A stretch of DNA of 64,000 nucleotides from Xylocopa sonorina. Lineage: Eukaryota; Arthropoda; Insecta; Hymenoptera; Apidae. The notes under the pieces were generated by a model, which was given only the letters and a program-made list of their open reading frames with translations, ran no database searches and was not told the DNA's origin. Numbering within the stretch: the stretch's first letter is position 1; each line of letters starts with the position of its first letter. Location: assembly GCF_050948175.1 (NCBI RefSeq), contig NC_135203.1, positions 2,232,001-2,296,000 on the forward strand, given 5' to 3'. Positions 48,526-62,581 of this stretch are shown here, piece after piece. Made by a program: the position numbers and the translations under genes.

Positions 48526-49858
48526 CCTGTTCAGCGAACAAACAAACAGAGATGCCTTCTAATTTATTCCAACAGTCCGTTCTATAATAAGATTAAATTT
48601 TGTTAAGGATAAAAAAAAGGGCAAAAGCGATGCGTCATCAATGTATAGCAAGTTCGCGATACACTGCAATAAAAGCGAACAAAAAAAGAGACCCCTTTTT
48701 TGAGAAGCGACGCGATTTTGTTAACATTCTCAAAGTCGCTACCATTACTCTACGTTTCCGATAGTACTATTCCGTTGATTATCCGGGTCCGTGATCTAAG
48801 GGGACAAAGTTAAAATAAAGCTAGCGACAAGATCGAGAGATCGAAGATCAGCGGCAGGCATTGTCTCGGACTATACTGCGTACGTTAATCGTGTTAACGA
48901 TAAAACCTCGGAACAGTCGTGCTAGTCAACCAGTCAACCAGCTAGTCAGCTTCTCCTCCTAACTTACTCGAAAGGTTAAGGTCATTTGCCTCGAATGACA
49001 TTCTGCGTTTAACCTTTCGTTTGTTTAACGAGATTACTAACGAACCAAGAAATGAGACTGGTGCGAGCTTTCTCGTGGTGCGTAGCCCACTGTTCATCAA
49101 TCTGTAACACGTTTTTTATCAATTCTATTCTATCGTTCCTTTACACCGTCCTCCCTTCGTCTAATCGGCATCTAAAATCTACTTCACCACGAGGTTCGCA
49201 TCGAGTATCGCATCGTAAATGATTCGCCCACCCGGACATTTTCCCGTGTAAAGCTTACCTTCTGCGAGTATGCTACAAGACAGACGAATCGTGGTCCTCG
49301 AAACTCGAAACGACGGAAGAGAGCAAGTAGAAAATGTCGAAAACGAACTTATTCGATGGTGTACTAGTTGGTAGAAATGAAAAAAGATACATCCGTTTCT
49401 ATCCTATAGCATCCAGACCGGTGGCATAATATCGGAGAACTATTGAGCTGCAGTTTGAACAAAGTTTCGTAGTCGAAACGAGTAACATAAGCGTCTTATT
49501 GTTATAAATTTGGTCTAAGGAGCACAGGCACACGATGTCAGAGGAAAGTGTGATTCCCCTGTTTAAAAATAACGTTTAGATCCAGTGCACGGTACTGCGT
49601 TTACAATCCAGGTATATTTCCAGCTCGATATACATGCGTGTCTTCTTCGATCCCGAGAAATGCGCGATGCCTACGTGGCAGAAAAATCAATTGCGATTCG
49701 ATCGTGATGAGACGTTCGTGAGAAGATCAATCCGAAATCGAATACACGACTACGACTAAACATCCACGACGATGTTTCATTCAATCGTAGCCGAGGTTCG
49801 GTTGGATTTATTAACAAATCGCGTTAATTATGGCGCGCTATTATCGGTTAAAATGCCG

Positions 49859-49973
49859 ATTGGTTGATCGGTGCGATCCATGTTCTGTTAGTGGGACGGG
49901 TTAAAATCCAGGCAGGACCAATCGAAGCGGGTGGTACCGATCAGATATCGCCGTCGCCGCCGCCGTCGCCGCC
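49859..49973. promoter_or_regulatory. Promoter-like patch: inverted CCAAT boxes and GCC repeat
   Basis: ATTGG at 49859-49863 and CCAAT at 49918-49922 flank a CG-containing segment, followed by a run of CGCCGCCGCCGTCGCC (49949-49973). Such composition is unusual for this AT-rich window. It lies 1.3 kb upstream of NTAN1 and might be its promoter or that of an unseen plus-strand transcript. Confidence 0.35.
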
Positions 49974-50994
49974 ACTACCAACACGAATGAGAAAATAACA
50001 TGTTTGTTTCGTTTCGATCCTCTCCTCCGCTCCTCCCTCCCTTCTCGAAGTTTTTAAAATCGAAATCTTCTTTACAGTACGATTTTTTTTCTTTACTTTA
50101 TAGCGCATCGTATCGTTTAGAACAGGGTTGCTGCGACAGTCTGCCGTTGCCCATAGTCAGAATCCGGGGCAAAGTTCCGGGCAAGTGACATCCGCAGTTG
50201 TTAACGGAGTGAAAGGAATACAGTTGTGATGGCAGCATTGATTTTTAGGTAGACGCGTGATTTGGTAGGTTTCTGAGGTATTTCATTGCAGTTTTCGCAG
50301 ATATATTAAATCGATCGATGACAACTATGTTCGTAGTGTTTAATTGCGTTATTGTTTCTTGATTTGCTAATAAGTGTCCGAACACGTTTAAAGACTTCGA
50401 TACGACAACTATGTAACTGATTATACCTCTGATTTAACGACGATTCTAACTTGACAATTATTGAACAGTGAAAGCTGTGCACAGACATTCAAACTGGGTC
50501 TAGAAGAACAGCACTTTAACTATTTCAAGGAAAAGATTAAGTTGTCGATTCATATTGTCATGTACTTGACAGTTTGAAATAAAAATTAGCAATCGATAAA
50601 ATGATCTGAGGGTTTGATAGAAAGGTAAACGTACCGCCGGAATTAATTGTCGATACTTTGATGATATTAATGACGCGACGTAAATTACAAACACGCGATG
50701 GGTTAAGAGAGAAAAAGGGCAAGAATTTTAAATGGAAGATAAACATCAGAATATAGGGATGCTACGGTCAGATTCTGCCCAGTTACACAAACTGTATTTT
50801 AATGACCTTTATCTCGATCGGTTCACATAACGTATCCTGATATAACTGATACGTTTAACATCCTTGTTATCTTTTATGAAAAATCTGTTTATTTCCTGAA
50901 GGATTCTTGGACGATGAGTAGCAAATAAAATGAATCGATAAAAAATCAGATCTTTTGAATATAATCGAAAAAGAGAACAGCAAAATTTCTTGGA

Positions 50995-51002
<8 letters not shown>

Positions 51003-51058
<56 letters not shown>
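51003..51058. repeat. (TA)n microsatellite
   Basis: About 28 TA units followed by a poly-T tract. Confidence 0.97.
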
Positions 51059-51060
<2 letters not shown>

Positions 51061-54000
51061 CTTTTTTTTTCATTTCAGTTTAGGTGTATATGGAAATACG
51101 TCGTATAACACGTACAAAGTGTAGTAAATAACAATCTGTACAATACAGCTTGTAACAGCTGACGGTATCATTCTGACCGATCAGCGATGTTTTAGATTTC
51201 ATCGATCCTCGGTTGCGCGTGCATTCTTTGACAACATTTACAAGAATTCTCATACCGCATACAAAATTGGGACCTCAATGACGATAAAGCACGCCACAAG
51301 ACACGCTACGGTGTACATAGTTATTGTTACCAATGAAAATTATACTTTTTTAAACCCATTGTACTATCGAATTGCCGGTTGCATACATTTTCCCCCCGTT
51401 CTTGTCGACGATTTCGTTCCTTCTCACACTTTTCTTCCAGAACTTCTTGTACTTCATCGATTCGCGTAAGAAAATCGTTTCTTTCCTATGATCTACACGT
51501 GGCTCGAGGCACGAAGGTGTATACCGAACCATGATTAACAAGAAAATACCGAATGCAAACACACACACTATTTGGTACTGAATTTAGCTCTATACACGCA
51601 TGTATGTATAACTACGAGGAAAAGGAAAAGGGGAAGAAGAAAGATTGATGGAGAGTTCGGTAGGGGAGAAGGAAGAGGAAGAACAGGAGGAGGAAGAAGG
51701 GTGGAGGAGCAGGAGAAGGAAGAGGGAGAGAATGGAGCAAAACATCGTGGCTGTTCGTGACTGTAATCGGTGGAGAGGTTGGATGCCTGGGTAACTGGCC
51801 GCGCAGATCGAGCCACACGGAAATCCACTTGAAAAGTAGCCATTACCTTAATTATTGGTCTTTCTTAGGGAGGCTATGCGCATGTTGGCCAGAGAACGTG
51901 GTATAACATGTCAGTCAACTCGCCTATCCTTTTGCAATCGTCTAAGATTTTCCATTCGCAACGTTTTATCGTTTATCATCGAGTTTGCAGATTCGAGGAA
52001 GAAGTAGCTGTAAAGAGTGGCAACGTTAATTCTGTATTGTAACCGGATATATTTTACGGTCTCCAGAACTATTGAGAGCTACTAACAGCGTAAGAAAGGC
52101 ACTCGAAATGGGAATGCGTAAAAAAGCATACGTGAATCAATAAAGGAAACCGTGTATGAATTACGCGCGCGTGGTATGTCGACAAATCAAAATTGAGATT
52201 ACGCGTTTGGACAGGTTGTTTTAAGAAAGAAAAGAGACACGAGAGGCTTCAATAATAGGTAGTACGTGAGAAAACTGATGCGCGAATCTCTGCCGATCGA
52301 AACCCTCTTTATCCATGATCCTTGCTCTTTTCGAGGGTATAATTTAGAAATAGCATACCAGGGACTGCGTATCCGTTCTTCCTCCCTTCTTTTCTGCACC
52401 GATTACTCGTAGAATGCACGCCAACTACGCAGTACACGTATATCGATCGCGCTACGTGTACCTACGCACGCATATATCCACGCGTGTGTACGTGCACGAG
52501 TGTGCTATACGCGGGGACGTAATTACACAGTTAGGATGCGGCCGCGCAGTTATTTATTTAAGCGTGCAAAAGGGCCGTAGTCATTAACGGGTGCCTTTCC
52601 TCGAATCACCGTCTTCTCCGAGGCCGGTATTCTAATGACCAGTGATACCACCGGGGATATCCGTGAACATTCTAAATGACTACGCGAATTTGCCCAAGCG
52701 AAACGAGAATTTTCAGTCGAACAGTGTCTTCCCTCCTCCCTACGACCCCTCACACCCTAAACCACTTTCTCTAGAAAATCTTGCAGGTACGTTCTTCCCC
52801 CGAGTTTTCCTCGCGAACGCAATACACTTGCGACGTACACGTGTATTTACACGTGCAAACAGACATATGAGGATGTGGGTCTAACGATTAATTAACTGAT
52901 TTAATTACACGGCCAATTATTGTTATCGGTTTCATCATCTCGTTGAATAATCGGCCCTCAAAGATCAAGATACGTAACAATATGGGTATCGTAGTTGATA
53001 ACTTCCAAGATCCATGACCTCCATAAAGATGGATATTGTCCGCTAGATCAGTTAACACATTCGCGACCACTGACGTGGATTCACGTCGTTTAAAATTCTA
53101 TTCCTGGTTACCGCTAGCATGAATTCACGTCCTGCAATTTCTGTTATGAATTCTGGCAACGTCATCAAATTTTGTTATTTTTATCTTCGCGTTAAACGAT
53201 ATATAAGTTTGCGGCAACCAGCTCCAGAGTTTCATTATTTTCGCCGGTATTCAGTAGCGTAATCAGAAGCGTAAAAATTGATTGATTGATTCGCCCAAAC
53301 GCAATTCCACGGGCACGTCTCTCCATTTTGAATGGTACAGATGCATAATAAGAAAGATCGTGATTCAGGTGTAGCATAATGGATTATCCAACAGCGGGTA
53401 GTATTTGAGATTCGACAAGCGAGAACAGCGCGAGACCAGTGGAAAGTTCCGCGTCGTTGTCGATCCCGTCAGTTCGATTCCACATGTCACGGAATCGAAT
53501 GATAAATTATCCACCGGGGAATTATTTGCGCGGAATGGAAAGGAAACAAAAGGAGAAATCGTGAAACAGAAACGTATCGTTCAGTGGACAGTGCTTGCAT
53601 ATGCACGGATGAGACCAGTGCAATCCAGGCTCTACTACATAATCCGTACTAACATGAACAGGCGTCCAGTTGAAAGTGATTCTATCTATTTCTAGCAAAA
53701 TAGAACCACGGCCAAATATTTGCGTTGCGACAACGATTCGATAAAAATGTACCCTTGTCTTTTGCGCGCCTTTTTGTCTGTTGTAATTTGAATCGAAACA
53801 AAAAAATCTTCCTCCTCGTTACGAGGCGAAATCTCGTACGTATTTGGATATTAAATGTTAATTGATTCGGGGAAATTCCGATTGGTAAAAGTAGTAAATA
53901 AGTGACATACTGGAGCGTACATCGAGAGCTGATAAGTGCGATGAAATTCCCCGCTTATTATAGAATACTAAACGCTACGATCACCAACGGTTTGGTATGA

Positions 54001-55287
54001 AAGAACAGTCAACGACAGTAATGCTTTTATTCGTTTCTGCCAACTTGGAGGCAAGCTTTTTCGTTTATTCTGTCGTATGTAATACGCATACGTCTTTCTT
54101 GCGTCCCTTCTCATACCCGTTCATATTCTACGTTTGTCAATAGGCGCCCGTTTTATTTACTCCATTCATGAACATTCTACACCAGCATTACCACAATGGC
54201 CACGGCTACGGTTATGGCTATATATGTGGCTGTGGCTTAAGATACACGTGGCGTCAGAATCAACGGCTAAGGTCTGTTCTTTTGTCTAATTTATATGTAC
54301 GTTTACGTGTGACATACATTTAGCGTAGCATTTTTTAAATTCCAGATCTCTACCGATAACCGGCGAGTCGATGGATCTAAATTTTTGGTAAACGTGCCTG
54401 TGCATGGTACGTATGTACACATGTACGTATATGTATTGTATGTAGAATCCGAGATACGTAAAAAGAATTTATCGGAAAGGTTATCGAGGGAAAGCGAGCA
54501 AAGGACATTCTAGCTCATCGATTTGCTTGTTTTTATCTAAGCATGGCAGACATAAATAATTGCTAGCCCAGTGGAGAGGAGATTTGGAACGATTCTATGG
54601 GTTCGGTTTTTTTCCCCGTCCGACGCAACGTACAACTATCTTCGCCGCATAAACAACTAAACTTAAACTTATCGTAGAAACGATAAGGTTAGCGTAGAAA
54701 AAACGCGAGTATCCTAGTTACGACTGAGAAATATCGACAGTGATTTGTAGAACAAAACAGAGATAAAGGGGGCCGACTATAACCGTTCAAATTAGAATAT
54801 ACGATGCTCGTATTTGTTCAGAATGGTTACGTATGTATAGATGTAGAAAGGGAGCAAACAAAATGTGCAATTAAGAGACTAAAGGGGACAAGTTTAAGCA
54901 ATCACGTAAACCACCGGTTAGTATTTCCACTACCTATACTCGCTGCTAGAATCGAATTGAATTAGATACTCATATTGAAATAAGGATAGCTAGCAGCTTG
55001 TACGTTCTTTATAGCGAGGGCTATTAAATTTATAGCTTTTTCCCTCGTCGAAGCGGGAGATGATAACGCGTATAATAACCGTGGTTAGATAACGGGTGAC
55101 ACGAGTGTAAGTTACTGAAATCCGATAAATGGTGACCGGATATATTAGAAAGAGTTTAACACATTTGCCAGATCGGGAACATACGAATCACGAACAGCTA
55201 ATCGAATTAAATACGATCCATTTAGTTTTAAATTCAGTCAACTAGTTTAGTTTGTAGCGGAGAAGAAAAGTGTGCTGTGGCACTTAC

Positions 55288-55412
55288 CTCCTTGCGTTTC
55301 TTTGGATTTCCCTTCAGGCAAATTGACTCGTTCCCGCCGCCATTTTCCACGAATATTTTGCTTTCGACTTTGTTTCACTCTCTTCCTCCTTAAACCGCTT
55401 GCAGCAGTATTT
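55288..55412 (-). other. Isolated spliced exon, minus strand (gene unknown)
   Basis: 125 nt bounded by strong signals: acceptor ttatttgttacag before it and donor AAGGAG|GTAAGTG after it. One frame is open throughout (phase in 1, phase out 1) and would give a very basic peptide (GLRRKRVKQSRKQNIRGKWRR). Another frame contains GAAAATGGCGGCGGGAACG, a YY1-like AATGGCGGC, with a 10-codon upstream ORF. It could therefore be a 5'UTR exon. The next minus-strand gene is NTAN1, whose first coding exon appears to start at an acceptor (48526), so a 6.8-kb first intron of NTAN1 is possible. Confidence 0.5.
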
Positions 55413-58245
55413 CTGTAACAAATAAGAATATCGTATTAGGACGTACGAAGAAGAATCGAATTGTAATTTTAAGACCTAAATTTGCTTTGCCTTCGTCTTT
55501 TTTCCTCTTTCCCGTTATTGTTTAATACCGGAGCTAGTTCGGTAACAACGATCCAAATAAAACGGAGTACAACGTTTAATTCGGAATAGACTTTTGTCTC
55601 GTTCTTACTACCGCTTTCGACGAAAAGTTCAAACAGTTTGAATGACTCATTGCGAATAACGGTAAATTGTATGTTCGTTCTAGCCTCGGCATTATGAAGC
55701 ACCTTAGAGAAGATTTAGCATCGCGTCGACGCGCGGATCACTTCGATTGTTATTCGAATACATTGGGATTTAAATAGACACCATCGTCGAGAGACGGAAA
55801 AGTTTGTCGCGGCGGTTATTTAAAATAGAGAAAGTACGAGAGCACGTTTTTCTGGATATGATAGCAAATCGCAGCGGCATTAATCTCGTTTTATGCCCCC
55901 GTTAAGTCGAGGAAGCCTCGTCCTGTCGATTCTTGCCCCGTCTTTCTCTCCTGTCTTTCCCCCCTTCTCGGTCTCTTCTATTTCCCTTTCTTTTCTGGTG
56001 ACTTTGAAGAAGAGAAAGAAGGGAAAAAATAAAACGTATACGACACCGTGTGCTCTCGCACGGTAAAATATATACCCAATGTATAACTTTATACGTAGAA
56101 CCGGTAGGTTGAATTTACATACAAGTCGCCCGGCAAGCCTGCAACCAACAGACTTTTTACATATTTATGCGCTACGACTTCCTCCGATTGTTTATAAATG
56201 TGTTCTCGTATATTCGTTACCCGACGCGACGAACTCGCGCATTTCTTTTCCACGTACACTTATCGGCCGCAAATTATGCAGCCGACTTGTATAGATATAT
56301 TTGTACGGTATTGTATACGCATAAGCGCACTTTGATCGGAATACTTTGACGACGTCATTCAACTCCGATGCGAAACAACAGCCTCGCCGATTCCCGGGCT
56401 GCTTCTGAACTAAATAACGGGGCAAGGCTTCCAAAGGCTATATTTTCCCCGGGCAGTTTATCGAAATGGTAGCAACATCGAGGAGATGCGTAGTCGCGAG
56501 CATCTACTCTCTGGATGCACCACGCAAGTGTATCTATAGGTTGGAAGGAATATCGCTAGGATGCGGATACGAACGCGGACGCGGACGTGAACGTCGTATG
56601 CACGTGCACCACGTACACAAGCTAGCCCGCATTCCACGAGTGGAACAACCGGTACGCGGTCCAGTGACTCTCAAGTCGCATCTCTCGAAGATGTATTCGA
56701 ACGGGGTGGAATCGTTATGCAACAGAGGACGAGAGTCAGTCCCCCCGATGGATTCGCGGAAAGTGAGCTCTACCCTTCCATCCTTCTTTTTTCATTTACA
56801 TCGCTTTTAGTCTCACCCGGGTGTACTCTCTCTTTCCTCTTTTTCTTCAGTTTTCTCGTCTTCTCTCGTCACTTTCATATGAACCTGCTTACCGATCGAC
56901 CGAAATTGAAAGTCCCACGGCAAAACGAAAGAAAAATGACACGCGGCTATCCGTTACCGCCGTTTCTTTCCTTCTTTCCTTTTCCCCTCGATTTTTACGA
57001 AACGACACGCTCTTCCGTCCCGTTACGAGGCTTCGACCAACTCCAAGTACAGATCGCTTCGTTCCAACAGAACCCATTCTTCTTTCAATACAATTAACTG
57101 TACGTATCTATCCGGGATTCTGTATACGCATTGCGTAATCTCTACGAATCGATAACAAGTCATTTGACAGAGCGATAGGCTACGGTTATGCTCCTTTATT
57201 CCTGCACCTAAAAATGCATACATACATACACGTTTGCGTAAGTAAATATCGTTGTACTGAGATCAGCAGTATCTTCAGAGTAGTCTGTGTTCGTTGTATG
57301 TAACAACGTTGCGGTAACATTCATTGTTCTTTAAATATTTTACCCCCACGAACCACTTTGCAAGGCGAGGAAATTGTATCACAAGCTGTGCGCGTGGTCT
57401 GAAAAATGTTTAGTATTCCGCTTCGAGTTAATTTACAAACTTGAACCAAATTGTCTGATTTCCGTGATACACGTATCCTATTAAGCGCATACGTGAATAT
57501 CTAACGCGTTACAGAACATAAACGCAGACACTCGAACAATGTGTATGTGCATAGAAGCACGGCAAATATATGTTACATGTGCGAACAAGTTTATTTGGGT
57601 GCATGTACTAGCAATGTCGCATTAACGGAATATGCACGAAACGTACGCAAATTGGATTGCGTGCCGTTTGTAATGTGATACATATAACGTAATCATAGAC
57701 ATCGAATATTGTCACGTCGATGCTATCAATATAATTCTCTAAGCGAGTATTTTTAAAGTGGAAAGAAATTACACACGTAGATATCAATAGATTAGAATTA
57801 TATGAAATTATGTATCATTAACTGGCCCGTTGTAGCTATAATAAATAGTAATAAGCCAACGTCCGGTTCAAATCTGTTCGGACTTTTACGAGTAACACTA
57901 CGTTCGAACAAATTTTCATAAACTCGTGCAGGACAGAACTCGAATGTTTCTAAAACACTCGAACACGTTCAAAGTTTACAATCTTGTGAGACGATTATCT
58001 ACGCTGTCCCTTTACGTTACGCAACTCTCACTGATCGAGGTTACTTCCCCGTCCCTTACCGATTTTTATACCAATGGCTATCGTAATCGCGCGGATACTC
58101 GGAAGTTTTAAAAGCTCGATCATGTTGTCTTGAGTTGCTCGTGTTTAACGACGAGTTTTGTCGTCCGTTCGAAAGCTTGACCGAGCTCGAGCGCCGTTCG
58201 CATCTATTCAAACGTTACGTTAAGTCTAGATACTCACAGACCCCT

Positions 58246-58344
58246 CGCTAGTTACAGGTGAACTAGCGGGAGGGCAAAAGGTTAACACCCTCTACTAGCC
58301 TTAAGAGTGCTTTAAGTCAATTTAGTTCTTGACATAAGAGGGTG
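58246..58344. other. Two adjacent potential stem-loops
   Basis: Stem 1: CGCTAGTT (58246-58253) and AACTAGCG (58261-58268) with a 7-base loop, extended by CCCCT/GGAGGG flanks. Stem 2: CACCCTCT (58286-58293) and AGAGGGTG (58337-58344), with partial pairing inside (CTTAAGA with TCTTGA). No match to a microRNA I know. Function unknown. Confidence 0.45.
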
Positions 58345-60553
58345 GTGAAAGTGTTGAAAGAATTGTACATCTCACCATGTATACCTTATGTCATCTATTT
58401 CTTTCTCCTTTAAATATAACGTGCATACATATTTATATGGAATAAACGTAGGAAATTGAATTCATAATCTTAACTCTAGTAATAATGCTGTACAATGACT
58501 CCTTGATTGAACGTAATTATGAGAAATTGTAATTTTCATACTGAATGTACAAAATCGGCACGACCAACGTGTGATTAAAGATAGTTAAGACCATTATTTA
58601 AAGTAAATCCATTTTCTATCCGATATAGATCTGTTTATTGCACGAATTCGTTTGTCAGTTACGTTATACTGTTGCAATGACGTCTTTAAGAAGATAGGGT
58701 TTTCCGAAAAGAAAAATAAGAGTGGAAACTGCAAAAAGAATACGTAAAAGATGTGACCAAGGTAGATGAGAGTGAGAAGATGGAATAAAAAATACAATCG
58801 ATGGTATAAATAATTCAAAACAGACATGTAACGAATTGGAACGGGATGAGTCGGTGGTCCTCGTTAACAGATGCGCGGTCGTGCACTCTTATCCAAATGC
58901 ACTTATGTACAATACACGTGTGGTGCAAAAAAGGGTGCGATACACACCGGATACACGTAGACAAGATACAGCCCTCAAGCTTGAACCGTGTTCAGATTAA
59001 TGAAGCTCAAACAAACAGTGACTCTCAATCGTTAATCGACATCTCCTGGAATTGCATAATTCTATGCTACCTGTATCGTAAATATTTATATAAAGCTATA
59101 ATCACATCGAGATACAGTTAATATTACAATCGCTAAAAAATTATTGACGAGAACGTTGATTTTTTAACAATGGCAATTGATATAATCCAATTGATAAATT
59201 TAATTATTATCCTTTTTAAGCATGTTCCGTTATAGTATATAGTAAAATTAGACGAATAGAGATTCGTATACACGCACAATATTATTGCGTAATCAGTAAT
59301 TTACGAACGTTCAAGTTCGATCATCGAGCCATTTAACAAGCCAATTTGATTTTATGTTTGACGAGAGAACCGGAAGGAAAACAGTAAAATTTGTCATTTT
59401 TTCAGCATCCTCGCCGGACGGCTCGAAACGTAAATGGCACGATTAAACGAGCATTCTTATTTCTGTTTATAAAACAAATAAGTTGAGGGCATCGTTAACG
59501 GATTGACATGACTGAATGCGCTCTAACTAAAATGTCAACAAGACGTTCAAAGAGAGAAGCCGATTGAGTTCAATCATGTTTTCCAAATTAAATTAGACAC
59601 AGAGCTCTCCTTTTTTGATCGATCTAGATCGAATTTAAGTTATGAGCAAAAATCGATCATTTATGTTTGGCTGGTGCGATAGTTTTTTGAACGAATCAAT
59701 AATCCCATGAAGTCGCTATCATTAAGATTCGCACATTATTTTCCTTGAATGTCTAAGCCTTACAAGCATGCTCGCTACTTTGGTGTCAATTAACTTTACT
59801 ATCCATTCTCATGTATGCTCAAAAAACCACGTCGTACTAAAGAACCATCTAAAGAATGAAAACAGATTTATCGATAAATAGTTTCGCGTGAACGAAATCG
59901 CTAAACGTTGTACACTTAATTACTGGATATATTATAGTCGCAGCTCCGTTTACTCCAAGTTTGATGATACACGTTGACGCTTGTAAATTGTGCAAGTTGT
60001 TCTACGACGCAATTTTCCTATATACATGTACGTATAACTTTTTCCTTGATGTTATCTTTGCATACTTTGCAATGAGTATGAAAAATCAAGGGAATAATTT
60101 TTACGCGGCTTATTCCATTTTATACGAATTCTGCTTACCGGTTAGTAAAAGGTAAATAAATTAAACGTAAAATTATAAACTCCACTCTTCTTTGATTTAA
60201 AATAATGTATACACGCGCGATTTAATGACGAAATATCTCTCTCGCACGTCTGTATCGTAATAAAATGTCAAAATTAATTTTCAAATATATTTACTTCGTG
60301 TGCAGTTCGCATCGGGACACGTAGAAAAGTACATTAGTAGAAATGTTGGTAGATGGAAGACTGTCGTCCGGGATTTGACGTCTAGGTGGATAAAGAACAC
60401 GTAGTTTCCGTCAGATATCTAATAATGGATAATTTATAAGACAACATGATTGCGCGGTTAGATAATCATATTCGAAAAGGTTAAACGAGAATATAAAATT
60501 GATGCGATGATCGCCATGAAAATCGTGGCAACACTTACCGTTTGCAGTGGCTG

Positions 60554-60608
60554 ATTGGCTGAATCGCGTCCAATTTCACGAATAATTGGTGAATACGAGG
60601 TGTCCAAT
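60554..60608. promoter_or_regulatory. Cluster of four CCAAT boxes
   Basis: ATTGG at 60554-60558 and 60585-60589, CCAAT at 60570-60574 and 60604-60608, within 55 bp. Multiple CCAAT boxes at such spacing resemble NF-Y-bound promoters. The direction and the gene served are unknown. A 143-codon Arg-rich frame begins just after (60586). Confidence 0.35.
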
Positions 60609-61005
60609 CTCCGAATGCGAAACCTGTATTGAATCGGATGACGGTGGCGGTAGTCGTAAAATCGTAGTTACGCAATACGCAACTGGTGGTATACACACGC
60701 GACACAGTCGATCAGAAATGAAATGTCAGTGGTCGCATTGTCACCATCGACGTTGTCGACGTCGCGAAAATCGTCAAAGTCAACGTCGTTATCGTCGTTC
60801 ACGTGAGGAAACACGCGATATATTGGAGCACACACGGTGTAACTACGACCCTGGCCAACGGCGGCTCGGCGAGAGTAGCAAACCGAACGAAACGAAAGAA
60901 TGGCGACAAAAGAAGCTTAAAGATACAGATAGAAAAGATGTGATGATCCTAGTAGGCGCGTCACTCACAAATCATCGCTTCAGCATAGTTGAACTTTTTC
61001 AACAA

Positions 61006-61036
<31 letters not shown>

Positions 61037-61102
61037 AAGGGAGAGGGAGAGAGGGAGAGAGAAAGAGAAAGGAAGAGAGAGAGAGAAAGAGAGAGAGAGA
61101 GT
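61006..61102. repeat. (GA)n microsatellite
   Basis: About 95 bp of GA dinucleotides interrupted by GGGA and AAAGA variants. A (GA)n tract near the CCAAT cluster could also act as a GAGA-factor site. Confidence 0.95.
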
Positions 61103-62208
61103 GTGTAGGACGCTTCGATTGACAGTTATGTAAAAATTCAGCAGGATCAGCGATACGTCGTGTTCACCACGTTCTCTCTCTCATTACACTTGCTCACATT
61201 CCGTCTGTATCGTCCGCACTGGCACTCGCGTTCGCATTCGACCTCGTCATCTCCTACAATTTAACTTCGGCTGTTTCCGTCATCCTTCGGCTTTCGCGCA
61301 CAACAATGGCGCCCGTTGCTGTTTCAAATTCCTCTTTATAAATTATATATATTCACCTCAAAACAAATCGAATCGCATAATAAAAATACGCATTACATTA
61401 TTTTATTACAACTAATAGTTATTACTCATACTTTAGTTCGTTTAATGATTAAGAAATAAGACTGCCTTATGTACTATTGGTTTTTGAATAATATTGATTT
61501 TATATACATATTATACTTATTACTGTATTGCGTTTAAATTAAAAATATAATCATGAAAAATCGTATAAATACAGTTATGAAATACCTCCACGATATTCAT
61601 CGATAGATACAAGACGTTGTTACTCTTTATTATGGAATTTTAAAAGCATTGAAATCACTGACTCTGCATAATCAGTGATTTGATAATAGAACTAAAATTT
61701 TATAAAAATGGCCACGAATGCTGTTCTATAGGCCAACAAATTTATATCACTGTTAACATTTCGTAGGCACGTGTACAATATATTTTATTGTACGATATCG
61801 AATGTGCACGTGTAACGTGTAATACGTGTACATAGGTATGCATTTACGATATGGTTTTAGGCATGTAGGGAGAAACCTACCATGTCGACTGACGGCACTA
61901 ATATTCCTTCCACGTGATTCGTTCGATCATGTATAAGGAATGTATAACATGTACATCATGTATAAGATGTACCATTTTGTTTATATCTGAAAAAATACTG
62001 TTTTAAAATAAGTGAAATTTTGTAGAAACAGCAATGCTCATAAAAAGTATAAAAATATCAAAGTATACTCAAATGCAAATATCATTCTATTTAGTACAAT
62101 TTAGAAGGTATTTTAATTTTTCTTTCTGTCTCTCGTTATCGTAATTTGCTACAAATTCATTTGCTATCAATATTTATGATTTTATTTCGTATTGACCCAT
62201 ACGTGAAA

Positions 62209-62260
62209 CACACACACACACGCGCGCGCGCGCGCGCGTGCATAACACGCATACACACAC
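62209..62260. repeat. (CA)n(CG)n dinucleotide repeat
   Basis: ACACACACAC passes into CGCGCGCGCGCGCGCG and back to ACACACAC. Alternating purine/pyrimidine tract with Z-DNA potential. Confidence 0.93.
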
Positions 62261-62386
62261 AAACGTGTATACTGGAATTCTTATTCACAGAAACTAATAA
62301 TAATAATGTTAATTATGCGTACGCACGAGTTATGTACGTATTCACGCATTTAAATTCGGACATTTATACGAATTTACTCAAGTTTT

Positions 62387-62581
62387 GCGCGCCATCTGTC
62401 GGGAAAATGTGATGCAGCATTTTAATAGAATTGTTTCGCCCCTCTACTCGACTCTTGTGAATTTCATCGACAGAGTCGAACGTGATTCGAAGATGGCGAT
62501 ATAAGGATAGGGTTGAGCGGACGCTTCGTGAAGAAGCCTCTTTTTTGCCGTGATAGCTGAAATTATAAGCCTCGTTGTTCT
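62387..62581 (+). promoter_or_regulatory. Promoter / first-exon-like patch
   Basis: Contains AGATGGCGCGC on the minus strand (62386-62396) and AAGATGGCGAT at 62490-62500 (YY1/CTCF-like words). A segment with CCTCTTTTTTGCC follows, then a good plus-strand donor (TTCTTG|GTGAGTAAA, about 62582). It reads like a transcription start and non-coding first exon of a plus-strand gene continuing right, but no downstream coding exon was recognised. Confidence 0.35.

Noticed and set aside
53405..53695. 96-codon plus-strand frame
   Set aside because: No domain, no splice signals and no promoter context; chance open frame in less AT-rich DNA.
56466..57138. Overlapping plus-strand frames of 105-126 codons
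   Set aside because: Several frames are open at once because the DNA is TC-rich and stop-poor; none shows family features.
57840..57890. tRNA-like GGTTCAAATC word
   Set aside because: B-box-like only; no A box at the right distance and no cloverleaf could be drawn.
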